DNA from: Pyxicephalus adspersus
Lineage: Eukaryota > Chordata > Amphibia > Anura > Pyxicephalidae
DNA: 64,000 nucleotides
Assembly: GCF_032062135.1 (NCBI RefSeq)
Contig: NC_092859.1
Location: 37,459,457-37,523,456 of the forward strand
Direction: 5' to 3'
Below are positions 33,720-45,335 of the stretch, piece after piece; the stretch's first letter is position 1, and each line of letters starts with the position of its first letter. The position numbers and the translations under genes were made by a program. Below the pieces are notes generated by a model. The model ran no database searches and was not told the origin of the DNA. It worked only from the letters and a program-made list of their open reading frames with translations.

Positions 33720-34265
33720 TACAGACAGGTCCGGAAGTAAGTGAGTTAAGGGAGCGTAGGGGAAAGGCCTGCATGACTGGGGGGGACAGGAAGGACAGAA
33801 TAGGATTAAAGTAAAATGTTTTGGGGTGGGGGAAAGGTCAGGCTAGCGACTGGTAGGTAGGCGGAGGTGAGGGTGGGGTTAAAGTGATATAGGGATTAAG
33901 GAGGTAGAGGGTGGTCATTGAACTTTCTAAGTTTGTGGGAAAAAGTTCTCACCTGCCCCTCCTTTTTGTGTTGTTGTGTGGGGGTTGAGGTCCTTGGGAA
34001 TAATCCATTTTTAGTGGTGTTATCAGTGGGGTTAGGAGATCCATCTTCGGTGTGAAGTCTCCAGAATGGTGAAAAGAGTAGTTGATGGTAAAACTGGGCT
34101 GGGGATGGCCTGCCAGCATTGTTGATATCATTCCTGAGCTGGGTATTAAGAGGGCTGGGAGAAAAAATATCTGCTGACGCAGGTCCCAAGTTGTATTGTA
34201 GGCCTGCAAGGACCGGCAACCAGAAAGGCAGTGTTTTTGGACATTAATAAAGGGGATTGTTTTTT
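33720..34265. repeat. Purine-rich dispersed repeat, copy 1
   Basis: G-rich text includes gttgaggtccttggg and ggagatccatcttcggtgtg, matched in the same order at 58640-58705 (gttgaggcctttggg, ggagatccatctcaggtgtg). It ends near cattaataaaggggattg. The class is unknown, and the frames seen on the opposite strand are not supported as genes. Confidence 0.6.
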
Positions 34266-35286
34266 CTATTAATATTATTAGGTTGTTATTGTATTCCTAA
34301 TACGTGTTATTGGGATGTTATTTATGTTGTTATTTATTGGTATGTGTTTAACACATAATACAAATATGTTAATAAAAGGCCTACAGGCCATTTTACAACA
34401 AAAAGGAGTGGCGTGTTTTATGGGGATTATGTTGATTATATATGAATAAGGAGGAGGTATGCGGGTCTTTGGCATTCTGGGGGGATGTATTGCAATTAAT
34501 GAATGCAACCCATGATGAACTATATGTTCTGAGGCTCCTAAACTTGCTCCGGAACAAATCTTTTTTAACAGCACATAATTTAATTTTAGGTATTGTCTAA
34601 ATAGGTAAAAGTCTAAACTACAGCCAGCACCTGTACCTGTTAGATAAAAAGTTTGACTATGCTTTTGGGAACCTTCACTTTTTCACAAAGTCTCCCCATT
34701 CTGACTTTATGTTACATTATGTGGGGTACACTTTAGACAAATTTTACACACATTTTACATTCATCACTATCAAGTATTGTTTTTCTGGAGAACGTCACGC
34801 ATGTCAGAACAGCTGAGCATGCAAAAAACTAACATTTGCATTTAATTCTGAGAGTGAAATCTCAGCTGGCATTGGACATGCCAAACTGTATTTTTCTGTA
34901 TTCAGGCGTACATACATACAAACATTTTCTTTTCTATTTTTGACATTTTTTTTTCACATTACAATATTACACTTGCTCATTTTAGTTTGGGGCATTGCAT
35001 TGAAATATTTATTAAATCCAATCTAAAATTGCCTTGTGAATAAATCTCAATTACAGTGCAGGCATTGTGATTCATCTAGGGAATTGTGCTTGGCAATCAT
35101 TTTTGTGACACTCAAATAGCATTAGAGTTGGTTCAATTTTAACATTTTATTCCTATTTCTACCCTTTAGACTCATATATTAGGTTGTTCTGTGTACTAAT
35201 ATTTGTTCCAGATTCTCCAGGGGAACACTATTTTTTATCCTTCGATCACATGCTCCTATTTTATACTAGACACTGCTCATACTCTC

Positions 35287-35289
<3 letters not shown>
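34266..35289. other. Unassigned sequence
   Basis: The stretch holds ttgttatt-rich low-complexity text at 34270-34340; otherwise nothing was recognised. Confidence 0.4.

Positions 35290-35321
<32 letters not shown>
35290..35321. repeat. (CT)n microsatellite
   Basis: About 16 perfect CT units, followed by more loosely pyrimidine-rich sequence to about 35390. Confidence 0.95.
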
Positions 35322-35325
<4 letters not shown>

Positions 35326-36440
35326 AACCAACATTTTCCTGGCTCACTCTCTCCCTCCCTCACTTTCCCTCTCTCAGTCTTTCTCTTTACGATCTCCATA
35401 AAACTGTACCTGCAATGCAGTATCAAAGAGGAACAGATGAGATTTGCTTGTAAGATACCAGGTGTGCTAAGATAAAACACTGAAATATAAACACTATGAA
35501 TCAACTAGTGTGATCATTAATATAACTAATTAGGTGGGAGCAGGAGTTTAAATATTTTCTTGAAAGGTATATAGCAATCAAGCCTGAAAATGTACTATGG
35601 AAAATATTCAAAAGGAACCAAACTGGCTGCCCAGTTCTTTTGATTTTAACCTACATGCTGCTTCGGTACAAAAGCCCATGCTGGTGTTTAAAAATGTACT
35701 GGGAACACTCTAGCCCCATTCTGATGGGTCAAAATTCCCAACTCTGCCATTTGGACTATAATTTTTCACAGAACAGACCTCTCCATTGGAATTATAACTT
35801 AATCAGTAAGGAGTGGAGGGAAAGGGGTAAATGTAATATATTACGGAAGCCATATGTATTGGCGAAATCACTGCTCTCCCACCTAGAGGCGTTCTCAGAA
35901 CCCCTCTTGATCTGTGGGTTGGACATTTTTGTTGAGTGTGAAATTCAATCCTTGTTTCTTTAAGATTTATCTTGGAAAAAATGCCCTTTTACCAATAAAT
36001 TATGTTTGGAAGTAACGTATGCCAAACTGATTAGTAAGTAAAATATGTAAAACAGGTGTTGAGGTATAACACCTTAATCTGTACCTATACACCACCCTTC
36101 CCTCCAGAACTCTGTGTGGCTTACCAGTAAAAAAACAACTGCAACATTTACTTTTTTTTAAGGTCATGTGATGAGTCCCACATTATCCTCCTTGTACTGA
36201 CAGGAGGATGGATGAATTACACTGTATGTCATTCAACCTAGAAGGAAACAGGCCAGAGGAAATTGAGGTTTCTCTAGGAGGTTATTCTTCACAACATCCT
36301 CTGAACACATTTACCCCTGCAATTAATTTGCTGTATTTAACCTTAAAATGTCCAAAGCTAGAAGGAAAACAATAAGAATAATTATCGCAATTTGTAAAAT
36401 TTTGGTTAGTGCTGCCGTATGTAAATCTGATGCCCTAAGC
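35322..36440. other. Unassigned sequence
   Basis: No supported gene. At 35770-35804 an acceptor-like ataatttttcacag and donor-like atca|gtaagg bound an open 34-nt stretch, which is too weak to call. Confidence 0.4.
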
Positions 36441-36878
36441 CAGGGGTGTCCAAACTTTTTGCAAAGAGGGCCAGATTTGGTGAGGTGAAAATGTGTGGTG
36501 ACCGAATATTCAGCAGTACTCAGGGTTAGTTTAGGTGTGGTCTGTGCAGGTCCTGCACAACACACGACCACCAGGGTGACGTGAGGGATTCCCTGTGCAT
36601 GGAGTCCAGGGTCAGTGCGGGCTCCGTGCAGAGCACATTATTGGAATCAGAGTGGACATGGTCCTTTCAGGTTGCTCACAGCACACCCCCACTATAATGA
36701 CATGGGGGTTTCCTGTGCACACATGGGGACTCCTGTCGTGCCGATTATGCCTGCTGAGTAGTGGGACAATAATTGCAAGGTGGTTGATCAACTCTAATGA
36801 AATATAAAACAGCTTTTTTGTATGTGTGTATTTTGCACTGTGATCATCGGTGCTGGTGGGCCGCATATTCTACCAACC
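36441..36878 (+). mobile_element. hAT element, 5' end and interior
   Basis: It starts with caggggtgtccaaacttttt, gcaaagagggccagatttgg, the well-known terminus of hAT elements related to Charlie. The interior ends with ggtgggccgcatatt. The expected opposite end (gacacccctg) is not present before another element begins at 36879, so it is truncated or interrupted. Confidence 0.65.
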
Positions 36879-37020
36879 AGGGGTGTAGTCATAAAAAAAA
36901 TAGAGGAAGGCCAGTACTATACTTGGAGAGCGCACATGTGCATCATTGTTATGTAAACACCTCATTCCCAGAAAAAGTCAGGGCACGGCGTGCCCAGACG
37001 TGCCCGCCCCACTACACCCT
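36879..37020. mobile_element. Short TIR element (aggggtgtagt ... actacaccct)
   Basis: The ends aggggtgtagt (36879-36889) and actacaccct (37011-37020) are inverted copies with one base missing. The 142-bp interior has no coding capacity. It sits at the truncated side of the hAT element before it. Confidence 0.6.
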
Positions 37021-38690
37021 TTGGCTCTAACCCTATTAATATTTGCCTGAAGTTTGCCTCCAAGAAGTTGTTGGGGACAAAATTTGTCATACATCTACAT
37101 GAGAACAGCAGAGGGAGACATTTTTGTATACTGGAGTAAATCTCATTATCATAGGCATATTGCTGTTATCATTGCTCTGGACCTGCTGACAATGATGGAT
37201 TTTTCTGACAACTGGGAGATAGTTGTCACCCCATAACAGGAAGTTCCTGGACAAGGACTCCTTTAAAGAGATTACTAGGTATTACATTATAGTATAACTA
37301 TGGATTACAACTGTAGGTATGTGAATACAGTTTATAATTTTTCACCACACCTTTCTCTTGGATTTCGTGTCCCACTTCAAGCAAAATTTGTTTAACACCT
37401 AGAACATTAGCTAACATCTATTTGCTTTAAAACTGTAAGACAATAGTGCTGCAGCCGAATCCAGATGTTCAGCATAATTAAGCATCATGTTCATTGTCAA
37501 GGGGGTTAAAACAGTTCAGTTTTACAACATAAAAGTCTCCTTAGCAGTAGAGGAAAATATATGTACCAAAAACCACAGAGTTAACTATTCCCTAGCTGAT
37601 CAACTGAAAAACAATTCTTTCTCCTTGACATCTCTTACTCTTTATGAAATAATGATACCATGCAGGGTCTTCATTAAAACGCTGAAATAAATGATCCTTA
37701 GCAGGATGGAAGGAAGCAGACAGAATAGTGTATAGGGGACTTGTTGTGCCTTACATAACACACCAGGGAGAGTTTTGCACATCAGAAAATATTTGGCTGG
37801 CTCTCTTCTCCCACGCATCAGAAGATAAATGGCCATTCCATTTGCCAGCTGCATTAATCCAAAACTTTATTAATACCAAGGTTGTGCAAGACAGTGAACA
37901 GCAACTGTCAGCCTGAAATGTATTACTAGTAATCTGTATAGAAGAACTGTTTTAGCACTCTTAGTCTTACATACAAACCACCTAACATAACTTTATGTAA
38001 AATAATTCAGAAATAAGGGACATTTAAACTAAACTACAGCTCAACAGCTACATATGTGAATTAAATACATATAGGTTTATTTATTTATATAATTCATGCA
38101 ACCCAGCACAGCTAGGCAGATGTCACCATTTACAAAGAAGGGATATACTGCTGTCCTCTCTGTACCCTCAGCCTGCTGATTGGACTAGGAAAAAAGCATT
38201 TAATGCACGAATGTATCAGAATGTTCCTTGTCCACATATATGCATGCAGCACAACTGATTAGCCATCAGCCAATGACAAGAGTCTGATGCTGAGTAGGTT
38301 TTTGCACTAATTGATTTTAAAAACAAACATCATTAGTTTTCCTATTTTAGCTGCAATTATTTGTGCCTTTTATATCTGTCAGGCTTTACTACACAATAAT
38401 AACAGGTTAAACTACGAAACATAATTGAATTATCATTGTAGCTTCTGTCATGATGTATTTACAAATGTGTCTGCAAACAAAATGTCACTGTATATATTTC
38501 TTGGGAAAAAACACAGATGTTTTTCCTTAATAAGGTAAGGACTGAGAACAAAGCACAACCGACCAATCAAACCCAGTCAACTGGGACTGTTTCATCTCTT
38601 GCAGCAAGTTTGTAGGGTGGAAGGGACAATCTTCTTACCCAAGGGTAACCTATGTCCCTAAAGCACAACTAAACTTCCCCTACCCCCTAC
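37021..38690. other. Unassigned sequence; possible conserved non-coding stretch
   Basis: No gene is supported. The 38060-38500 part is non-repetitive, with homeobox-like aatta and taat cores and long balanced-complexity text, so it could be a regulatory element. This is inference; no alignment was possible. Confidence 0.3.
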
Positions 38691-38947
38691 ATTGTAAGCT
38701 CTTATGCACCGGGTCCTCAAATTTGCCTATTGCCTCTTAAACCCCACTGCTTACCCACCATTCCATATTCCCCACCTATTGTGTGTTACTTCCCCCACTT
38801 CTTAGATTTTAAGCTCTTCTGGGCAGTTTCCTCTCCTCCACCTGTGTCACTGTCTGTATCCATCTGTCAACTGCAACCCCTCTTTAATGTACAGCGTGGC
38901 ATATTATGTTGGCACTATAGAAATACTGTAAAAATATTAATAATCCT
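38691..38947 (+). repeat. Retroposon (LINE/SINE) 3' tail
   Basis: The text attgtaagctctt, actgtctgtatccatctgtc, atgtacagcgtggcatatta and gttggcactatagaaatact ends in a taataat tract. The same ending (ttggcactatataaatact) closes the SINE at 45287, so both share a 3' tail typical of LINE-mobilised SINEs. Confidence 0.75.
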
Positions 38948-38974
38948 TAAAAATTGCCACCAGGCTAGTACATC

Positions 38975-39271
38975 GCTTGTCCCTTCTGCAATAAAATACC
39001 CTTACCTGTTTGATCACAGTTTTTTTAAATATAGTCACCTATCTCTGCTTTATCATGTGCACCACTATCTTCTTTCTTTTCATCTTCCTGGTTTCGATCT
39101 TCAGCCATCTTGGCTGGACGGACCAGGATGAGGCTGGAAAGATGTAACTACTATGCATGTGCACAGAAGATCATCCAGTCCTGGCTTTCCCGGGGATCCT
39201 GGCATACCAGTTAGATTCCCAATATCATAATCAACAGCTCAATATAATAATAATATTTTAATAAATAATTT

Positions 39272-39308
<37 letters not shown>

Positions 39309-39400
39309 GATAGCGATCAGACAGGTAAGTATGTTTAAGTATGTTACATTGCCTGTCCCTTCTGTAATAATGAACCTGCCTGATCATTAGTTTTATTTGT
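38975..39400. repeat. Dispersed repeat with paired cttctgcaataaa motifs
   Basis: Related segments at 38975-39025 and 39350-39400 are in direct orientation, and an inverted copy (gcgatcagacaggtaag) lies at 39313-39330. They match the repeat at 10870-10985. The middle contains a GC-richer segment (39080-39220) and a GATA microsatellite. Confidence 0.45.
39272..39311. repeat. (GATA)n microsatellite
   Basis: Nine to ten tandem gata units lie inside the dispersed repeat above. Confidence 0.95.
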
Positions 39401-39934
39401 GTAACTAAAGTTCTGGTTTTAGAGATACTACAACTTAAGACTCCTGACAATTTGTTTCCTCCAACATTTTGCATTCTTTTTCCCCCCATCATCAACATAC
39501 TAATTACATTTTTCAATAAATGTTTCCATTTTAAAACATACCTGTTTTATATACATGTTATTACATACAGTATATTATTTTGAATTTCATAACTGGATCA
39601 CTGTGCTTCTTTATGCAGTATAGGCAAACTATGGCTGGTAGGATTGGCCAGCAGAGTGCTACAGCTTCCTGAGCACATCACAGCACTTTCTCTCTATACA
39701 CCCTTCCAGAAACCACAGTCCGGATGCAGTGCCTCAGTATTCCTCCTAAAAACCCTCTGCTCCAATGCAACCAGTGGGCTGGCTATTTGGATGTGTTATG
39801 CAAATATCACACTATCTTAATTGAGGAGTGTCAGTCTAAAAGAGTCTGCATGCACACCACCTTAGACAGTATCCACATAAAATGCGCAAACTCCATGATC
39901 GAAAGTACTGAACTTCATAATAATAAAAAAAAGG

Positions 39935-40150
39935 TTGACCAGGAATAGTGAGGCTGGAGAAAAATGAGCTGTATGATGCTGGACACCTTCCAGCCAGAAA
40001 ATGAGGTGGGCTCTATATGACTTGTTGCAGATTCTAATGCAGATTGTGACAAACTAAGTGTGTAGTAAATCATAGTTATGTTTTTAGTACAGACGAGGAG
40101 TCTGTACAATTGTGCAAGGCTGGAGGAACAATGGGCAAGTGTTAAAACCT
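39935..40150. repeat. Dispersed repeat shared with 62685-62880
   Basis: The text tgatgctggacaccttccag, ccagaaaatgaggtgggctc matches tgctgctggatgtccttcag, ccaggaaatgtggcaggccc at 62715, and gaggagtctgtacaa matches gaagagcctgtaaac further on. The class is unknown. Confidence 0.5.
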
Positions 40151-41669
40151 CCATCAGATATTTTTATTTCCCTCTATATTTAGTGGATAGCACTTTGAAG
40201 AATACAAGAACCAGAAAAATACGGGACTTTAATTGTGGTGGATTTATAAAAAATGATCATATACCTTTTATTTCCTTCATTAAGAAACAACAGTTAAAAA
40301 TATACATGCTTCTTCCCTTAGGCAAGATTACAAATGTTAGAAGACAAGACAATATTAATGATAAAAAAAGTAGATAGCACTTTATTTTTCCAGGGACCCC
40401 ATGGACACTGCAAGGTCTCTGGGAACCTAAAGGTAGTTAGTGAAAACCCAAATAGTGGGTTCCAAGTGGATGGCTTTTCCTGTAGAAGCATTGGAAAAGC
40501 TTTACAGGTATGGAACTGAAAAAAAACCCTCCTTCATTTAAAAGAGGACCTAAAAGGACAGGTTAGGCCATTTCTTTGTTCTCTTTTTTCTGTCTTTTTA
40601 AAAATCACTGCATTCAAAACCCAGCTGGCACTTCACAGGATATCTAGGAGTGTATGGTCTACAACACACTTATTTTTTAACCAACAACCACATTTGAACT
40701 TCCAGACCGATGTCTGGGAAACTTCCTAGTAATTACATTTTTCTTTACATCAGACAATCTCTCCTGCACCCCAAGAACACCACTAGATTACTACCAAAAG
40801 AGATTGGATGGCTTTTATCAATGATTGCATGAAGAATTAATACATTGAGCAAGTAAGCTGTGCTTCTTTTTAGCGTTTTGAGTGGAATTTTACATATATA
40901 TTTGGAATTTTACTAATATATCTATCACAACGGATAATATTAATAATATTGATAATAAAATATATATCATTATGTAACTGTTTTATTAATCATTTTGTTT
41001 TTTTGTGGTCGCTGTTTAGTATTAGACCTATAATACACATCAGCCACAATTTGCTGACTGGTCTCCTTTAACCGAACCCGTATCATTTATTTTATTTGTA
41101 TCTGCACCAAACATCTTTTCCATCTGCAATGCCTGGGGGTTTGCTTATTTTAAAGATAATGTTTCCTTTCTCCTACAGTTTTACATGCAATGCACTTCCC
41201 TAGTATTTTATCTTAATTTATGCAAATGTTCTTTTTCTACCATACAGTATTTTCATTTGTATTATTATTTTTGAGCTGCGTGATACATTGATGGGATCCT
41301 CTGTAATTTTTACTGGGAACGCGCTATTATATATTATCTAATTATCTCTCACAGGCTGTTGTGCTGCTCTGGCAAATGTATATTAGTTATAAATAAGTGA
41401 TGATACAAAATAATAATCTCTTCAGCGGTATTCGGGAACAACATATTAAACCTGCTCACCAACTTGTTACAGCATTCTGCAACTTTGCAAAAACTGGGAA
41501 GCCAACATCTAAATTAGAGGGAAATATTCACTCGGGCTAAAGTGTAATCATTTATAGGACTCTGTGTATATACAAAATTCACTTTTTCCAACAAGAAAAT
41601 AAAAACAGCAAAGATGTTTCTTCACCAAGGTACAATAGAATTTAAGGTATGTAGGTAATGTGAGGCAAT
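40151..41669. other. Unassigned AT-rich sequence
   Basis: No supported feature. Confidence 0.4.
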
Positions 41670-41891
41670 GGGCCTGATTTAATAAAGCTCTTTGAGGCTG
41701 AAGAGAATACGCTTTCATCAGTGGAGCTGGGTGATCCAGTAAATCTGGAATAGATTTTTTCAAAGTCATTTGCTATTTGTTAGCAAATGTTTTCAATCCC
41801 AGACTAGATTCATCCCTTGTTTCCTGGATCACCCAGCTTCAATGATGAAAGTGTATCCTCTCCAGGTTTGGAGACCTTTCTTTAATCAGGC
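41670..41891. mobile_element. Palindromic MITE, family 1, copy 3
   Basis: It runs from gggcctgatttaataaagct to ctttaatcaggc, with the centre at ttgctatttgttagcaaat. The inverted halves include acgctttcatcagtg and tgatgaaagtgtatcc. No clear target duplication is visible. Confidence 0.85.
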
Positions 41892-43060
41892 TACATGTAA
41901 CAGGATCACTAAATCACCCCTCCTCCACTTTTTTTCCCCTGCTGTTTCTTCTTACATTTCTGTTCTCCAGCCTGCCACCTTAAAATAAGTAAAATTCAGT
42001 AATTCGGGGTATGTAGGAGCATGGGACTTTATCATACAGTGCAGAATTGGGTGCCTGTATGGTCATACCTCAGTACTGGGTGGGGAAAGGGTTCCTAGTC
42101 CTGTGTAGTAATCAAACTATACTGGAGCTTGCATAAGGATTTCTTCTATTAAACCCAGTAGGTGAAGGAACAGAAGGTTGGCATAAGCAGGCCCTTGGAT
42201 GGAGAGGAACCAAGTGAACATGATACTTCTCTCTAAATAGACAAGCCATTTTTTTGGATAAATGTTAAAATCTGTCATGTTTTTATTGCTGTCTGCATCC
42301 CTGCTGAGGCAATTTACCTTATTTATCTTGGTGACCATTGAACAGGAAGTGATAGGAAATCCAAAATTTTGCAGTTCTCATTGGAATATGAAAGTTGCAT
42401 AAATGTTTTATTAAAAATCTGCCCAGAGATTAGCTTAAAAAAAGGGTTTTTATTTGTAATATATTTTTCTAATTTTATCAAATATGATAATTCTCATACA
42501 TGGGACTTAAACCAAATAATTCTTCCCCTCTTTCCTAGGTTTCCTCCAAAAAGCCTATAAATGGAATTAAAGAAATATTCAAAGCTGTACAAAGTTTTAC
42601 ATTGCGCTAAACTTTTTTTTTATCTGATATTTATTTATTTAAACTCTAGCATAAAAAGAAATGGTAAAGCATCAAATGCAATTATTAATTATTATCATTA
42701 TTATTACTAAATATTATTATGAATTGTGTAAGAGTGGTAGGGGTATCGCCTATACATACTTTGTGATAAGTGGTGTCCCTCCTAACCACCTAAGAAAGTG
42801 GATAGATATGATCCTACATATAATTTAAATTAACTTCTAATCCTTTTCTGTTTTTTATATGCAGCAATTGATTTGAAAATACCAGTCACCTTTCTACCTA
42901 ATATATTTGGTTATCAGCAATGGAACAATGGAGATCAATATAGGTTTTGTAACCTGCATGACTGACTACTATCACCAGTGGATGGTCAGGTTGCTTTAAG
43001 GGACCTTCCTAATTATGGTATTGTTGTTTATCCACTCGGAAAATAACATTTGTCACATTG
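41892..43060. other. Mostly unassigned; terminal-exon-like segment at 42539-42610
   Basis: A very strong acceptor (ttcttcccctctttcctag) precedes a frame in phase 0 reading VSSKKPINGIKEIFKAVQSF, TLR and then TAA at 42608-42610. No upstream partner exon was identified, so this remains a weak candidate. Confidence 0.25.
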
Positions 43061-43317
43061 AGGTTGATTTATTAAAGGAATTTGGACTGTTCACAAGGGA
43101 AAATTTACATACTTAAGTGAATGCAGTGAGGCTCTGCTTACGTTAACCTTCCAATCATGTATAAGAAGAATCCAGTTTTTTGTAGTTTTTCCTTGATTTT
43201 GGTATTTTTAGCAAAGTGAGCTATCACTACATTCAGTAAGCTAAGTAAACTATCACTTGCAAGGCGATGATTCACCTTGGTAAGTGAAACGCCTAAATAC
43301 GTTTAGTAGATCACCCC
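43061..43317. mobile_element. Palindromic MITE (aggttgatttattaaagg ... gtttagtagatcacccc)
   Basis: The head (gttgatttattaaaggaatt, tggactgttcac) and tail (aagtgaaacgcctaaatacg, tttagtagatcacc) are imperfect reverse complements. This is the design of the abundant ranid MITEs that begin ttgatttactaaaggc. No coding capacity. Confidence 0.65.
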
Positions 43318-44691
43318 ATTATGTCTATAGATACCCTAAAGCTATATGGCGTATCATAAACTGTTTTGGATCAGCAGGCAGACATACATAGAGAACTGGA
43401 CAGCGAATAACCAAAAAATAACTATATTTTTTACATGGAACACCATGAGAGCGTCTAGTACAGTTTGAGCTGTTTAAACTTCTAAATCCTTTTATATTCT
43501 GTAATATTCTGTAGAAATCTATGTGAAATCTAGAGGATGTGGAGATGAATACTTGAGCTATGCCAAACTGCAGCTGATGTGTAAATACCCAAAGGATCAG
43601 AAAACAGCCATTTCTAACTGAGTTAGCACTGAAGGCTAAAGAGGATAAAATTTACAAACAACTGGAAATAAAACTGCTTTACAGTATGGAAGGCGAGCAA
43701 ACTCACACTGCTCTATGGAATATAAAGTTTGGTATATTTTATGTGTATACTATGTGCTACAAACAGTAAGCACATATTATAGGCAGCCAGTTATTCCTTT
43801 GGACAAAAAACATAAAATATAAATGGTCTTCCATCCAGTGCAACAAAATGACAACCTTAAAAGTTATAAAGTAGTTAAACTTTCCACTGATATAATAATT
43901 GAAAAGTGACACTATTACTAATACTTGTTAATGCAGCTTTCTGAGATAGGTTGGCTACAATGCTGCACTGTCTCTGAATTTAGAGAAGAGTTGCCATCCT
44001 AATGTAGGTTGTACCTCCTTGCACTACAATGGGATTTGTAGCTTTTCATATTGTCAATACTGATTCATAAGTCTGCAGCTTATTTAGCAGTGCCTGGGTT
44101 TATTTTAGTCCTCCCCACTCCTTTTTTAATGGATAGCTCGCTTGATGAAATCCTCCCATTGTGTGCTGTGGTGTCTGGGAGAGCGTGTGAGATACAAATT
44201 AGGGAGGATATGGCCTTATTAGGTACAGTAAGGACATTTTTTGGTTTCCCTGCCTGTGCATGACATAGTACTTGTTTAGGTATTTGTTTGGAATAAAGTA
44301 AAGTATGCAAGTTTTTCTCATTTTTTAAAAGAGCAGGATTTTTTTTTAATTTGTGTCCTATAACAGCAAATCTCCTTTCTGTCCTGTAGACACAACATAA
44401 GGTGAGAGTTAATCTTTTCAAAAAAAGGAAAATTCCCTCTAAAGCAGGTATTATTATTGGAGCAAGTGTTCCCATTAGAAGATTTCACTGTGTCACCTTC
44501 TGTCCCAATGATAATGGCCACCAGGGCAAAAAGAAGAACTAAAACTCACCTCCAGCTACAATAGCTTCTGATGTCTCTCTCTTTAAAATACTCATACCCT
44601 TCTGTGGTACCTGTGTTTTGGGTGTGCCCTGTATATCTATGTTCAGTTAACATTTTACATTATTAATTGTAAATTTATATAATTATATTAG
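43318..44691. other. Unassigned sequence
   Basis: No supported gene. The 131-codon frame on the - strand at 44080-44475 lacks splice or start support and contains poly-A-derived lysine runs. Confidence 0.4.
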
Positions 44692-45287
44692 AGGGCAGGA
44701 TGATGGCTCAGTGGTTAGCACTCGGCTTTTGTAGCGCTGGGTCCCAGTTTCGAAGTTCATGGAGTTTGCAGGTTCTCCCCCTGTTTGCGTAGATTTCCTG
44801 AAGAGACGTTCTCCGGGGATTACCGGTAACATTGGTGTGGGCGGGACGAACGTCGGGAAATTCAAATAGTTTTGTATTAGATTTAATACAAAATAGCTGT
44901 TTTGAGTCCAATACAAAGAAATCCTAATATAATATATATAATACATACATGCTACTGTACAGTTATATTACAGGTTTCACTATTTTTTTACCAGATTTTT
45001 GTGTTTTTATATTTAAAGTTTATTATTAAATTTAATAAATATTGGACCTATTTCAGTGAGTTATGCCTAAGAATTATAGGCCTACAATGTAAAATAAGTT
45101 TCCATGCAAAAAATTGTAATGTTTTTTGCATGAAAATACAGACAGAATTAGAACGCTAGGGGGGTTAATGACATATGAGGTAGAGAGATTAGATTGTGAG
45201 CCCCTTTGAGGGACAGCTAGTGACATGACTTTGGACTATGTACACCGCTGTGTAATATGTTGGCACTATATAAATACTTTTTAAAAT
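44692..45287 (+). mobile_element. tRNA-derived SINE split by an insertion
   Basis: The head carries an A-box (tggctcagtgg, 44704-44714) and a degenerate B-box (gtttcgaagtt, about 44747-44757) of a tRNA-like promoter, then catggagtttgcaggttctc typical of this SINE type. The tail resumes near 45178 with gattagattgtgagcccctt, gagggacagctagtgacatg, tgtgtaatatgttggcacta and tataaatact. The head and tail are separated by about 375 bases of unrelated sequence. Confidence 0.75.
44800..45172. mobile_element. Insertion within the SINE
   Basis: The AT-rich insert includes a hairpin (tttgtattagatttaatacaaa, near 44868-44890) and ends near gaattagaacgctagggggg. Boundaries are estimated from where SINE text stops and resumes; no terminal repeats or target duplication could be fixed. 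Confidence 0.45.
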
Positions 45288-45297
45288 TAATATATAT

Positions 45298-45300
<3 letters not shown>

Positions 45301-45330
<30 letters not shown>
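45301..45330. repeat. (AT)n microsatellite at the SINE tail
   Basis: Fifteen AT units stand just after the SINE 3' end, the common position for SINE-seeded microsatellites. Confidence 0.95.

Positions 45331-45335
<5 letters not shown>

Noticed and set aside
44704..44757. tRNA-like A-box and B-box
   Set aside because: They belong to a SINE promoter; there is no complete tRNA fold, so this is not a functional tRNA gene.
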